Source of the DNA: Sulfuricurvum sp.
GTDB lineage: Bacteria > Campylobacterota > Campylobacteria > Campylobacterales > Sulfurimonadaceae
Direction of reading: 5' to 3'
Assembly: GCF_028681615.1 (NCBI RefSeq)
Contig: NZ_JAQUHV010000017.1
Span: 1-44,506, forward strand
Length of the DNA stretch: 44,506 bases
Within the stretch, counting starts at the first letter, position 1; each line of letters begins with the position of its first letter. A model generated the notes under the pieces. It saw nothing but the letters and a program-made list of their open reading frames with translations. It was not told the DNA's origin and made no database searches. The translations under genes and the position numbers were made by a program. Below, piece by piece: positions 34,283-42,990 of this stretch.

Positions 34283-35090
34283 TAATACGTCTTTTCATCC
34301 AGATCCAGATGATAGCCGATACTGCGGCCATACCTAAACTCAGTGCCATCCCGAGCGTCATCCACTGACCTACGATATAGCCGATCTGCGCATCCGGCGC
34401 ACGGTAAAATTCCACCAAAGCACGACCGATTCCGTATAAAAATCCGTACAGCAGGATCAGTTCACCTTCAAACGCTTTGCGCTTGCGGTAGGCATAGATA
34501 AGAATGAAAACGACAATCCCTTCGACGAATGCCTCATAAAGCTGTGACGGATGACGGAGGGTATCATAAACGTAAATCCCCCACGGTACATCGGTAACGC
34601 GTCCGACAAGCTCTTGATTGAGAAAATTTCCGATCCGTCCGAAAACATATCCCAGCGGCACCGATACGGCAACCAAATCCATCAGCCGCCCGAAAGGGAT
34701 ACCGTGTCGGCGGTGATACAGATACGATCCGATCAGAAAACCGAGGATCGCCCCGTGAAAACTCATCCCGCGGATTCCGACGAACTGCCCGTCGACAAAC
34801 GGGTTAAATATCTGCCACGGATGACTCAGATAATACGAGGTGTGGATATCGTAAAAAAGGATATACCCCAACCGGGCCCCGAGGATGACACCGATTTCGG
34901 CATAAATAAAATAATCGTCCAGCTGTTCTTTGGTGATCGCGATGTTATCTTTTTTCACAATCCATTTGGCAATCATCAGTGCCGAGATGAGTGCCAGAAC
35001 ATACATCAACCCGTACCAATGGACGGGAATCGAAAAAATGTTAAAGGCTACCGGATTGAAATGCTCGTAGATATGGTTCCAAAATTCCAT
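34272..35090 (-). CDS. lgt: Prolipoprotein diacylglyceryl transferase
   Basis: This 272-residue inner-membrane enzyme adds diacylglycerol to the lipobox Cys. Seven helices are visible. Signature residues lie in GARLGYILFYD, then GMSFHGAILG, then the FGRIGNFLNQELVGR motif and a HPSQLYE. It is the last gene of the hemN operon and overlaps the converging kinase gene by 11 bases. It would modify the lipoproteins of this window, such as the ParA-cassette lipoprotein. Confidence 0.96.
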   Translation of the reverse strand: MEFWNHIYEHFNPVAFNIFSIPVHWYGLMYVLALISALMIAKWIVKKDNIAITKEQLDDYFIYAEIGVILGARLGYILFYDIHTSYYLSHPWQIFNPFVDGQFVGIRGMSFHGAILGFLIGSYLYHRRHGIPFGRLMDLVAVSVPLGYVFGRIGNFLNQELVGRVTDVPWGIYVYDTLRHPSQLYEAFVEGIVVFILIYAYRKRKAFEGELILLYGFLYGIGRALVEFYRAPDAQIGYIVGQWMTLGMALSLGMAAVSAIIWIWMKRRIIKR

Positions 35091-35099
35091 TATGTTCCT

Positions 35100-35435
35100 T
35101 TAGAACGTCACGACTTTCCAGTCATTTTTCAGAGCTTCAGTCAAAAATTCTCCCGTGTGAATCGGTTCCACACCCAAAGAGCGAAGCTGCTCGGTCACAC
35201 CGTAATCGTCGCTGCATACAACACATACGGAAGATGTGACGCCACTATCTACGACCTTGGTAAACATTTCCTGAACTTCAGTATTTTCTGCCAAAAGTTT
35301 TGCGGAAGGTCCCCAAATCATAAGATGTGCTTCATCCCAATATCCGCGCGGCAAGACGACACTTCCATAAAGCAATACAAGTTTTTTGGCTACTTCGACC
35401 TCACCGCTGCTCCATACGATGAGGAGTTTATCCAT
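35100..35435 (-). CDS. DsrE-superfamily protein
   Basis: With the start at 35435 (AAGGG at suitable distance; an ATG six bases upstream is too close to it) the product is 111 residues. The fold pattern is DsrE-like: LLIVWSSGEVEVAKKLVLLY, then LMIWGPSAKLL, a KVVDSGVTSSVCVVC stretch with two Cys, and a last TEALKNDWKVVTF. The Cys pair (CVVC) could be catalytic or sulfur-carrying, as in DsrE/TusD proteins. It lies between the HugZ-like and lgt genes. Function is unknown. Confidence 0.75.
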   Translation of the reverse strand: MDKLLIVWSSGEVEVAKKLVLLYGSVVLPRGYWDEAHLMIWGPSAKLLAENTEVQEMFTKVVDSGVTSSVCVVCSDDYGVTEQLRSLGVEPIHTGEFLTEALKNDWKVVTF

Positions 35436-35925
35436 TCCCATGCCCTTTTTGATGCTGACCCATGATTTGAGTCTGTACTTCCATGCACTCGTTCAAACGA
35501 TACGCTTTGCCGAATCCCATGACGACACTGCCGCACTGCGGAGAAAGTTTAAACAGATGAAAATCTCCCATATTCGAGAGGGATGCAACCAAGTCCGGAT
35601 CGAAATGGGCGCAAAAGCGATCTATCACCTGAGAATATGCCTCATCGTCTCGGTCCAATTCGCTTACGGATGCTTCAATCGTTACCCGTTTACGGGCAAA
35701 AGGCTGTACACACTGAGACTCGTCTTCCGCAAAAAGCAAAGAGACCTTTTTCGCCGCCAAAAGGTTCCGTCCGTGTTGAGCTACCGTACTGATAAGGATA
35801 TAGAAATTATTGTCCATCCGTATATACGGAGCCGTGCTCGCATGCGCTTCGCCCTCGGGAGTAAGAGAAGCCATGACCAGTGTTTGGAATGTCTCTAAAA
35901 ACGATTCAACTTCGATCGATGTCAT
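35428..35925 (-). CDS. Shortened HugZ-like flavin-binding-fold protein
   Basis: This 165-residue protein has the pyridoxamine 5'-phosphate oxidase split barrel. Segments such as FQTLVMASLTPEGEAHAS, YILISTVAQHGRNLL and KVSLLFAEDE match the haem-degrading HugZ family, and SVVMGFGKAYRL matches its C-terminal part. Canonical HugZ is about 250 residues, so the additional domain is missing here. The end, GQHQKGHGNG, has His residues that might replace the haem-contacting His of the usual tail. It overlaps the Fe-S gene and follows hemN in the operon, so a haem or flavin role is plausible. Confidence 0.78.
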   Translation of the reverse strand: MTSIEVESFLETFQTLVMASLTPEGEAHASTAPYIRMDNNFYILISTVAQHGRNLLAAKKVSLLFAEDESQCVQPFARKRVTIEASVSELDRDDEAYSQVIDRFCAHFDPDLVASLSNMGDFHLFKLSPQCGSVVMGFGKAYRLNECMEVQTQIMGQHQKGHGNG

Positions 35926-37205
35926 TTATCGGCCTTTAGTGCTTCCGCGATCAATTCGATCGGATTTTTAAAGACGACATCGACATTCGCCTCATTCATA
36001 GAGTTGTTGATCTGCATTCGGCACGCACTGCACTCAGCCGTAACCACCTGTGCCCCCGTTTTAGCGATCATGGCGGCTTTCGGTCTCCCTACAGCCTGGG
36101 CAAAATGGAAATTTTCCGTCTGCATCGTCACACCGCCGAATCCGCAGCAGGCATTCGGATCGCTCATCTCGGTAATCGTGTAATTTTGGGAAACCAAACG
36201 GCGAGGCTCTTGATACACCCCCTGCATTTTACGCGCATGACACGGATCGTGATAGGTCACAACCGCGTCACTATGCCCCTTGCTTGCCAGGATCGCCTTG
36301 AGATCGGTTTTTTGTTCCAGCCACTCGGTCGCCATAAAGATCTTGCTTTTGAGTTTTTTGGCACGCTCGAGCCATTCAGGCTGATCGTGAAAGAAATGTT
36401 CGTAATCGATTTTGATCATCGCGCTGCAAGTCGCTTCCGGGATAATAATCGCTTCGACTTCATCGATGAAACTCTCAAAATATTCAATGTTCTTTTTGGC
36501 GTTATGATCGACGGTCGCAAAGTCCCCGGTAAAATAAGCTGGCGCTCCGCAGCAAAGCTGTTTTTTCGGGATAAAAGCATCCACTTCCAAAACGTTCAAA
36601 ATCTCCAGTAACCCTTTACCGATCTCGGTGTAATTGTAGTTCGCCAGACACCCGATAAAAATGGCAACACGGCGTTTCCCGCCGTTGGGAATATTTTCAG
36701 GATAACTGTTCAAAAATGACGTCTTGCCCATCGACGGCAAAAGACGCTCTTTTTTGATGATCGGCAGATTAAACCGCGGCTGCATCGAGTTCAGTTCCGC
36801 TTTGATTTTAAACCCGCAGGTTTGAAAGACATACCCGAATTTAAAGAGGATATCCATTAATGTACGATGACGCAGAAGAAAGAAAAATGCCCGTTTAAAC
36901 CAAGCGATCCCGTATTTATCGGCAAGATCGGCACGAACCTGTTCGATCACCATATCGGTCGGAAGCGCCTTCGGACACACATCGGTACAATTGGTACACA
37001 AGAAACAGGTCTCAAAAATCGCTTTGGCGTTTTTGTCCAATTCCAACTGCCCGCGCTGATACGCACCGAGCAGGTCGATAAATCCGCGTGGAGAGGTAAC
37101 TTCGTCCGCATTGACGTTATGGATGGTACATACCGGAATACATTTCCCGCATTTGATACAGGCATCCGAAGTTTCGGTAAAATTAAAAAGTTCGCGAGGT
37201 TCCAT
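35922..37205 (-). CDS. (Fe-S)-binding oxidoreductase subunit with two 4Fe-4S and two CCG domains
   Basis: This 427-residue protein begins with two 4Fe-4S ferredoxin motifs (Cys16/19/22/26 and Cys67/70/73/77). It continues with two Cys-Cys-Gly domains, one with QLCCGAP and another with ACCGFGG. This is the GlpC/LutA/GlcF/HdrD type, which passes electrons from a flavin dehydrogenase to quinone. No partner dehydrogenase is adjacent. The closest neighbours are hemN (4 bases upstream) and the HugZ-like gene, so the substrate cannot be assigned. Confidence 0.88.
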   Translation of the reverse strand: MEPRELFNFTETSDACIKCGKCIPVCTIHNVNADEVTSPRGFIDLLGAYQRGQLELDKNAKAIFETCFLCTNCTDVCPKALPTDMVIEQVRADLADKYGIAWFKRAFFFLLRHRTLMDILFKFGYVFQTCGFKIKAELNSMQPRFNLPIIKKERLLPSMGKTSFLNSYPENIPNGGKRRVAIFIGCLANYNYTEIGKGLLEILNVLEVDAFIPKKQLCCGAPAYFTGDFATVDHNAKKNIEYFESFIDEVEAIIIPEATCSAMIKIDYEHFFHDQPEWLERAKKLKSKIFMATEWLEQKTDLKAILASKGHSDAVVTYHDPCHARKMQGVYQEPRRLVSQNYTITEMSDPNACCGFGGVTMQTENFHFAQAVGRPKAAMIAKTGAQVVTAECSACRMQINNSMNEANVDVVFKNPIELIAEALKADK

Positions 37206-37209
37206 TCAG

Positions 37210-38577
37210 TTACACCGTTTTACTAAACGCTTTGTCAGAAGCCGCATGACGTTTCATATAGGCATCAAACGGCATTGCGATATTACGGATCAGGAGTGTA
37301 CCGGTAGCCGAACACTCTATCGCCCTGTCACTCATCGTAAGTAATCCATCCGCTTCAAACGGTTTAAGCGCTTCCAAAGCATCGGCAAAATACTCTGCAA
37401 ACTTCACTCCGTACAACCGCTCGAAACGGGCGATATCGAGTTTGAAATTGCTCATCAATTCCATAATGACGAACTGACGGATACGATCATCTTCATTGAG
37501 GGCTACACCACGCTCATACGGCAATTTACCCGCATCAATGGCCGCTTCATACGCATCCATCTCTTTAAAGTTTTGCGCATAATAATCGGAACCTTCACCG
37601 ATCGATGTGAGCCCGATCCCGATCAGATCGGCGCCCCCTTTCGTCGTGTAACCTTGGAAGTTGCGGTGCAGTTCCCCTTTTTCAATCGCTTTGAAAAGTT
37701 CATCTTCAGGTTTTGCGAAATGGTCCATTCCGATCATGCGATATCCGAGCTCGGACATATGATCGATGGTATAGCGCATGATGGCCAGTTTCTCCGCCGG
37801 ATGCGGCAACGTCGTTTCATCAATTTTACGCATCGTTTTTTTGAGCCACGGAACATGCGCATAGTTAAAGACGGCAAAACGGTCCGGATCAAGCGAAATC
37901 GCTAAATCGAGAGTCTTTTTAAACGTCTCCAAACTCTGATACGGCAAGCCGTAGATCAAATCGACATTGACACTCACCATGTTGTATTTGCGCGCCAACT
38001 CCATCGCAGCTTTGGTGATGTCATACGGCTGAACACGGTGAACGGCGACTTGTACCTTCTCATCAAAATCCTGAATCCCGAAACTCACGCGGTTAAATCC
38101 GGCGTCACTCATCACTTTCATCTGCTCTTCATTGATATGGCGAGGATCGATCTCACAGCTAATCTCAGCATCAGCGGTAAAGTTTTTAAAATGGCTCTTG
38201 ATCGCACTGATGATTCGGTTCAGCTGATCCGCATCGAAGAATGTCGGCGTCCCGCCGCCGAAGTGGAGCTGAATGACAGGACGGTTCACATCAATATGGG
38301 TACTTAAAATTTGAAGTTCGCGAAGCAGATAATCGATATAACGCTCTTTTTTATCCTCTTTAGAGGTAAAAACAACATTACATCCGCAGAAATAGCAGGC
38401 ATTCTTACAAAACGGTAAATGAAAATAGAGCGATAGAGGTCGCGAAGGATCTTGAGAATGGAGTTTTTCGAGATAGCTGTCGTAATCAAACGTATCACTA
38501 AACTCTAATGCGGTAGGGTAACTCGTATAGCGAGGCCCCGGTTTGGAATATTTGGTAAATTTATCAAAGTCAAGCAT
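37210..38577 (-). CDS. hemN: Oxygen-independent coproporphyrinogen III oxidase
   Basis: This 455-residue radical-SAM enzyme makes protoporphyrinogen in anoxic haem synthesis. The cluster ligands are Cys57, Cys61 and Cys64 in CKNACYFCGC. The GGGTPTFF motif binds S-adenosylmethionine, and the N-terminal PRYTSYPTA and a late KGELHRNFQGYTT segment are typical of true HemN rather than HemW. It heads a five-gene operon with the Fe-S, HugZ-like, DsrE-like and lgt genes. The upstream spacer is shared with a divergent response regulator; I see no FNR-type palindrome there. Confidence 0.95.
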   Translation of the reverse strand: MLDFDKFTKYSKPGPRYTSYPTALEFSDTFDYDSYLEKLHSQDPSRPLSLYFHLPFCKNACYFCGCNVVFTSKEDKKERYIDYLLRELQILSTHIDVNRPVIQLHFGGGTPTFFDADQLNRIISAIKSHFKNFTADAEISCEIDPRHINEEQMKVMSDAGFNRVSFGIQDFDEKVQVAVHRVQPYDITKAAMELARKYNMVSVNVDLIYGLPYQSLETFKKTLDLAISLDPDRFAVFNYAHVPWLKKTMRKIDETTLPHPAEKLAIMRYTIDHMSELGYRMIGMDHFAKPEDELFKAIEKGELHRNFQGYTTKGGADLIGIGLTSIGEGSDYYAQNFKEMDAYEAAIDAGKLPYERGVALNEDDRIRQFVIMELMSNFKLDIARFERLYGVKFAEYFADALEALKPFEADGLLTMSDRAIECSATGTLLIRNIAMPFDAYMKRHAASDKAFSKTV

Positions 38578-38717
38578 TGTTATCCTATCGTTCCCTGTTA
38601 ATGACGCGATTATGCCCCTTTTGGGTTGAATAACGGATAAAAAAGAAATATTATTCTACAATAGCGACCGCTTATCACAATATTTGCGCGCATTATCGTG
38701 CAATTTCATCGACAATG

Positions 38718-38726
38718 TGATAAAAT
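38718..38726 (+). promoter_or_regulatory. Extended -10 promoter for the response regulator gene
   Basis: TG-A-TAAAAT forms an extended -10, about 34 bases before the ATG. No good -35 is seen. A second TATAAT at 38742-38747 is too close to the start codon to leave a normal ribosome binding site (AGAGGA at 38751-38756). Confidence 0.45.
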
Positions 38727-38759
38727 AATTACTAATAAAACTATAATAAAAGAGGATAC

Positions 38760-39509
38760 ATGAGTATAATCAAAGTGCTAGTCGTTGAAGACGATGAAGT
38801 CACGGCAATGAATTTGAAAATGTCCCTTGAAAAACAAGGGTACGATGTTATATCGATTGCCGATAATGCCGTGACAGCACGTAATAAAATAAAAATTTAT
38901 AATCCTGATATTGCCCTCATCGACATCGGTTTGCAAAAGACGATGGACGGAATCGAACTCGCACAATTTATCCGTGATAAACATCCGCTCCCATTCATCT
39001 ACCTGACAGCCCATTCAGATAACGACATGCTTGCGAAAGCGAAAAAAACCGAACCCTACGGATACATTGTCAAACCGTTCGATCCTATCAATCTGCATAC
39101 CACGATTCAAATGGCTCTTTACCGATTTAAAGAAGAGCGAAAACGCAATTCCAATATCGACGAACTCAAATCCGACCGCGAAGAGCTCGAAAAGTTAGTC
39201 TACGCTAAAAAGCTTTCCGATAAACCGATTGTCGAATTTGGCGATGGGTATCGCCACGATACAGGATTGGGCGAAACCTATTACCAAAACCAAAAAATCA
39301 AGCTTACTAAAAAAGAGAACGCGTTTATCCGTCTCTTGGTAGCACAACTCGGGAGTGTCGTCGATTTCGAACAGGCGATCAATTATGTTTGGGAGACCAA
39401 AGGGGCTACCGACAACAGCGTCCGAACACTTGTTTGGAGACTACGGAGCAAACTCCCGACCGACGTCATTAAAAACGCTTCGGGAGTCGGTTATTATTTG
39501 GAAGAATAG
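38760..39509 (+). CDS. Response regulator with receiver and winged-helix output
   Basis: This 249-residue protein has a receiver domain (phosphorylated Asp55 in ALIDIGLQKTMDGIELA) of the kind often found alone or with PAS or GGDEF partners. A charged helical linker of about 50 residues (EERKRNSNIDELKSDREELEKL) leads to a C-terminal OmpR-type winged helix (KIKLTKKENAFIRLL, then SVRTLVWRLRSKL). Its end is 3 bases from the converging hybrid kinase gene, so the two are probable partners. AGAGGATAC precedes the ATG. Confidence 0.88.
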   Translation: MSIIKVLVVEDDEVTAMNLKMSLEKQGYDVISIADNAVTARNKIKIYNPDIALIDIGLQKTMDGIELAQFIRDKHPLPFIYLTAHSDNDMLAKAKKTEPYGYIVKPFDPINLHTTIQMALYRFKEERKRNSNIDELKSDREELEKLVYAKKLSDKPIVEFGDGYRHDTGLGETYYQNQKIKLTKKENAFIRLLVAQLGSVVDFEQAINYVWETKGATDNSVRTLVWRLRSKLPTDVIKNASGVGYYLEE

Positions 39510-39512
39510 CTT

Positions 39513-41789
39513 CTAGATAAACTTCTTGATAAATCCGGATCGAAGCACATCGTAGGCTTCGATAAAATCAAACTCTTCATCTTCTCCCACTGCCGATTCT
39601 TCAATGACATATGCCAGTCTGGAAAGTTCCTCGAAACGGAAATTAGCGCTTGAGCCTTTGATCGCATGGGCGATAAAAGCGATATCTTCATACGATTTAT
39701 TTTCTATCGCATTCAAAAGTTCATGAAGAGAATGTTCCATTTTATGATGATAGATTTTCAACAAATGTTCGATTTGATCTTCTTCGAGCATTAATGCGCT
39801 TTTGAGATGTTCCATATCGATAGCTCTGCTGCCCGACTCTTTCGTCGTTACATTCTCGCGCAAAGGGAGAACCGTAGGTTCCAAATAGCGTTCAAAAATC
39901 TGTTCTATCTCGCGCAAGACGATCGGTTTACCTAAAAACGCGTCATATCCGTTTTGAATAGAACGTTCTCGCGCTCCTTTGATGACATTGGCGGTTAACG
40001 CGACAATAGGGGTATGTTCATGCCCCGTCTCTTTTTCAAAAGCCAAAATAGCCGCCGTTGCTTCATTGCCGTCCATTTCCGGCATCTGCTCGTCCATAAA
40101 AATGAGATCAAAACGATCCGAACGGTATTCCCTCACTGCTTCAAGCCCGTTCGAAGCAATGACATACTCCAAACCGTAGCGCTCTAAAATAATTTTAATA
40201 AGTTCCTGATTGGCAAGATTGTCTTCGGCAACCAACACCTTGCCGATGAACCCGAGTCTTCCGTTTTCTCCTATTTCAATCGGATGACGGGAATGGGTGA
40301 TCCCCAAAACCTCACTTAAAGCACTCTGGAGCTTGGTACAATAGATCGGAAAGGTAAGCGGTACAATCGTAGGGGTCGTATCATAACGGTCATCCAAAAA
40401 GTCCAGAATAGCGACAGACGGGATATGATGACGCAGAATGGTTTCCCGTTTATCATCGTCCATAGAACTCTCTAAAAAGATCAGAAGGTCACACGCATCC
40501 TTAACCGTTGTGACCAACTGTATATCCAACCCGAAATGTTCCCAATACCGTTGGAGCGACTCAAGTTTATAACTCTCGGAAGGATCATACTCGAGCAGAC
40601 CGAATCGGATACCGTCAAAGATTGAAGCATCAAATTTAGGAATTTCACACTCATAATTGGCAACGACCGGTATTTTTAGCGTAAACAGACTCCCTTCGCC
40701 TAAGAGGGTCTCCAGTTCAATGCTTCCACCCATATGTTCTGCAAGCTGGTTACAAATGGACAACCCTAAACCGGTCCCCTCATTGATTTTCATCATCCCC
40801 TCTTGTGCTTGGGAAAAGGCGTCAAAAATGCGTTCTTGATCCCCAGGTGCAATACCGATTCCGTTATCTTTCACGGATAGAGACAGTATCCCCTCCGTGC
40901 ATCGTGCTTCCACATGGATCGCTCCGCCCGGATGACTGAACTTAATGGCGTTACTCAAAAAATTCCCGACGATCTGTTTAATTCGAAGCGCGTCCGCGAT
41001 AATTTCATACGGGATGGAAGGATCGATAAAACTGGTCAGCGTAATGCTTTTAGAATTGGCACTCGGGACAAAAAGCTCCATGGTATGGGAAATCTCGTCA
41101 TGGATATTAAATGGTTGCGGATCAACCGTAAATTCCCCGCTGCGGAGTTTTGAGAAATCGAGGATATCATTGATAATATGGAGAAGATTTTCACCGCTGT
41201 TGCTGATAATATCGAGATACTGTTGATATCGCGGGTTTGTTGTTTCATCCCGTAAAAGAGATACGAATCCCAAAATCGCATTAAGCGGTGTTCGTATTTC
41301 ATGAGACATATTGGAGAGAAAATATTCTTTTGCTTTGGAAGCGTTGAGCGCTTCCTGTTCTTTTTGATAAATCGTATCCGTATAGAGTTTTAATACACTG
41401 GCAAAATTTTGGTCGAATAAAAAACTGATCCCATTGAAGACCGCGTGCTCATTGATTCCCAAACGATACGTTGCATTAATAACCGATCGTTTAAAATGGG
41501 TACATAGAACAAACAGCTCGTCCGCCCGGAGATCTTTGTTTTTCAGGTAATCGATTAAATCGGCGATTACAGGGCACTCACCGATTGCCATATTTCCGGA
41601 GACAACCCCCATAAAATAATCATAAACACTGCCGGCATAATAGATACGAAAAAAATCCGGTTCAATCTCATGACGCTCTAAAATCGAAATACACAGTTCA
41701 GATTCGACCCATTCGTGTAATATAGCATCCTTTTCCAACAGGAGCTTCTCTTTAGAGCGGACTAAAGGGGACATATCCGGTAGAGACAT
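39513..41789 (-). CDS. Hybrid sensor histidine kinase with receiver and Hpt domains
   Basis: This 758-residue protein lacks clear membrane helices and so is cytoplasmic. Residues 1-145 form a helical sensor-like domain of unknown type, with a pattern like RsbR N-terminal bundles. A histidine kinase core follows (His163 in NMSHEIRTPLNA; ATP domain with GTGLGLSICNQLA). Next is a degenerate receiver that lacks most of the phosphorylation pocket, then a proper receiver (FMDEQMPEMDG), and at the end an Hpt domain (AHAIKGSSANF). AAGGAAT precedes the ATG. It would run a complete phosphorelay inside one chain and pass phosphate to the neighbouring response regulator. Confidence 0.9.
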   Translation of the reverse strand: MSLPDMSPLVRSKEKLLLEKDAILHEWVESELCISILERHEIEPDFFRIYYAGSVYDYFMGVVSGNMAIGECPVIADLIDYLKNKDLRADELFVLCTHFKRSVINATYRLGINEHAVFNGISFLFDQNFASVLKLYTDTIYQKEQEALNASKAKEYFLSNMSHEIRTPLNAILGFVSLLRDETTNPRYQQYLDIISNSGENLLHIINDILDFSKLRSGEFTVDPQPFNIHDEISHTMELFVPSANSKSITLTSFIDPSIPYEIIADALRIKQIVGNFLSNAIKFSHPGGAIHVEARCTEGILSLSVKDNGIGIAPGDQERIFDAFSQAQEGMMKINEGTGLGLSICNQLAEHMGGSIELETLLGEGSLFTLKIPVVANYECEIPKFDASIFDGIRFGLLEYDPSESYKLESLQRYWEHFGLDIQLVTTVKDACDLLIFLESSMDDDKRETILRHHIPSVAILDFLDDRYDTTPTIVPLTFPIYCTKLQSALSEVLGITHSRHPIEIGENGRLGFIGKVLVAEDNLANQELIKIILERYGLEYVIASNGLEAVREYRSDRFDLIFMDEQMPEMDGNEATAAILAFEKETGHEHTPIVALTANVIKGARERSIQNGYDAFLGKPIVLREIEQIFERYLEPTVLPLRENVTTKESGSRAIDMEHLKSALMLEEDQIEHLLKIYHHKMEHSLHELLNAIENKSYEDIAFIAHAIKGSSANFRFEELSRLAYVIEESAVGEDEEFDFIEAYDVLRSGFIKKFI

Positions 41790-41858
41790 ACGGATTCCTT
41801 ACTGCTAACAATTTTTTTGGTTATGATACTGAAAAATGGGTAAAAATATAATTTTTTA

Positions 41859-42668
41859 TTATTTTGGTGCGATCCAGAAAAAAACGCCTAAACTGATAAT
41901 CGCGTATTGAAAAAGCAAAATTGCCGTCGTACCGATAATATTTCCGGTTTGACAGCTCGTGCACTGTTTGTAGATTTTGGCCTCGTATTGCGCGTACAAA
42001 AAGTAAGAAATCAGCAATAGCGGAATAAGTATCAGACCATAGGTATCAACCGTATAAACCCATCTTCGGACTTCAGACGAAACAAAAAACGGAAGGACAA
42101 ACGTGAGCGCTATAAAGGAAATCAAATATTTTGCCCCTCGCTTAAAATAGTCCCGATAAAAAACGATCGGACAGGAACCGCCCCCTTCGACGAGGCCATG
42201 TTCCAAATGATCATTAATCCGCTGTTTCATCTCTTTATCAACACGGTCAACAAACGTGCTGCCAAAACAATAATCGAGCTGCTGCTGAAATATTCGGGAC
42301 ATTTCGGCATCTAAATCACGATGGTGAGGGTTCCCATTTTCATCTTCGTAGATCACCGTCACATATTCAAATCGATCGACATCCACACTGATTCCGGGAT
42401 AATACGTGCTCCGTTCGGTTTGCGTACTCATCCCGGAATGTTTAATCAAACGGGCATTGATGTATGGGATATAGCTATCCCCTTCTTTCATAACGATTAC
42501 GTTGTATTGGATACCGATCATTATGGCACTGAGTGCACTGAGATCATTCTCTCTCATCGTATCGATCATATCGGTGATCCATTGAGACAATTCGTCATTA
42601 AAGAAACGGACATTAGCGGAAATAAGCCGGATAGTCGGGTCGGGATACTTTAGAAGTGGTTGAACCAT
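41859..42668 (-). CDS. Membrane-anchored peptide deformylase-like pseudoenzyme
   Basis: The first 150 residues of this 269-residue protein align by eye with peptide deformylase: LLKYPDPTIR, then a helix FFNDELSQWITDMIDTM, and SRIFQQQLDYCFGSTFVDRVD for the last helix. The three active-site motifs are changed. GxGLAAxQ is SAIMIGIQ, EGCLS is YPGIS (no metal-binding Cys), and HExxH is QQLDY (no His and no catalytic Glu). After a linker come three membrane helices (about 179-197, 209-226, 244-266) and a CTSC pair at 236-239. Loss of deformylase activity is near certain if the alignment holds. The new function is unknown. It lies 69 bases before the hybrid kinase gene. Confidence 0.72.
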   Translation of the reverse strand: MVQPLLKYPDPTIRLISANVRFFNDELSQWITDMIDTMRENDLSALSAIMIGIQYNVIVMKEGDSYIPYINARLIKHSGMSTQTERSTYYPGISVDVDRFEYVTVIYEDENGNPHHRDLDAEMSRIFQQQLDYCFGSTFVDRVDKEMKQRINDHLEHGLVEGGGSCPIVFYRDYFKRGAKYLISFIALTFVLPFFVSSEVRRWVYTVDTYGLILIPLLLISYFLYAQYEAKIYKQCTSCQTGNIIGTTAILLFQYAIISLGVFFWIAPK

Positions 42669-42691
42669 AGAAGATAACTTTTCAAAAATTC

Positions 42692-42736
42692 TGCCCCATA
42701 GGAGGCAAGTGTAGCCAAAGGATATATTCCTTTGGC
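42692..42736. repeat. Second copy of the double-hairpin element
   Basis: GCCAAAGG (42714-42721) and CCTTTGGC (42729-42736) form a perfect 8-bp stem. On the minus strand it is followed five bases later by a TTGCCTCC...GGGGCA hairpin (42692-42708). The same first stem and flanking bases occur at 9424-9447. Here the element follows the 55-residue gene downstream of sqr and precedes the deformylase-like gene. Termination of the sqr transcript is likely. Confidence 0.6.
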
Positions 42737-42756
42737 GTTCTAATAATTAGAAATAG

Positions 42757-42924
42757 TTAGTGGCTTTTGCCGACTACAATAATCATTTTAATATTGATGA
42801 TGACAAAACGGATAAATTGCCAAATTTTGCATGTACGCATAGCACGGGCAAATTTCCCAGGAATCATCGCGGTATTGAATTTATCATTTTTAGCGAAGTT
42901 AAACTCTTCTTCTTTTACTGCCAT
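42757..42924 (-). CDS. Small protein downstream of sqr, 55 residues
   Basis: This short frame has a strong ribosome binding site (AGGAG, six bases before the ATG) and is 66 bases past the sqr stop on the same strand. It starts AVKEEEFNFAKNDKFNTAMIPG, contains a basic middle (KFARAMRTCKIWQ) and ends with a hydrophobic, probably membrane-associated stretch (FIRFVIINIKMIIVV). It has the look of a real co-transcribed gene. The family is unknown to me; a membrane-tethering partner of the quinone oxidoreductase is possible. The double-hairpin element lies 20 bases downstream of its stop codon. Confidence 0.65.
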   Translation of the reverse strand: MAVKEEEFNFAKNDKFNTAMIPGKFARAMRTCKIWQFIRFVIINIKMIIVVGKSH

Positions 42925-42990
42925 TTTTTTCTCCTATTGCGATATTTTAGGTCCAAAGAGAGTCATCTCTCTTCAGTTTTGACTTAATGC

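Noticed and set aside
42760..42987. Two plus-strand frames downstream of sqr
   Set aside because: Both are antisense to the 55-residue frame with the AGGAG site and neither has a ribosome binding site.
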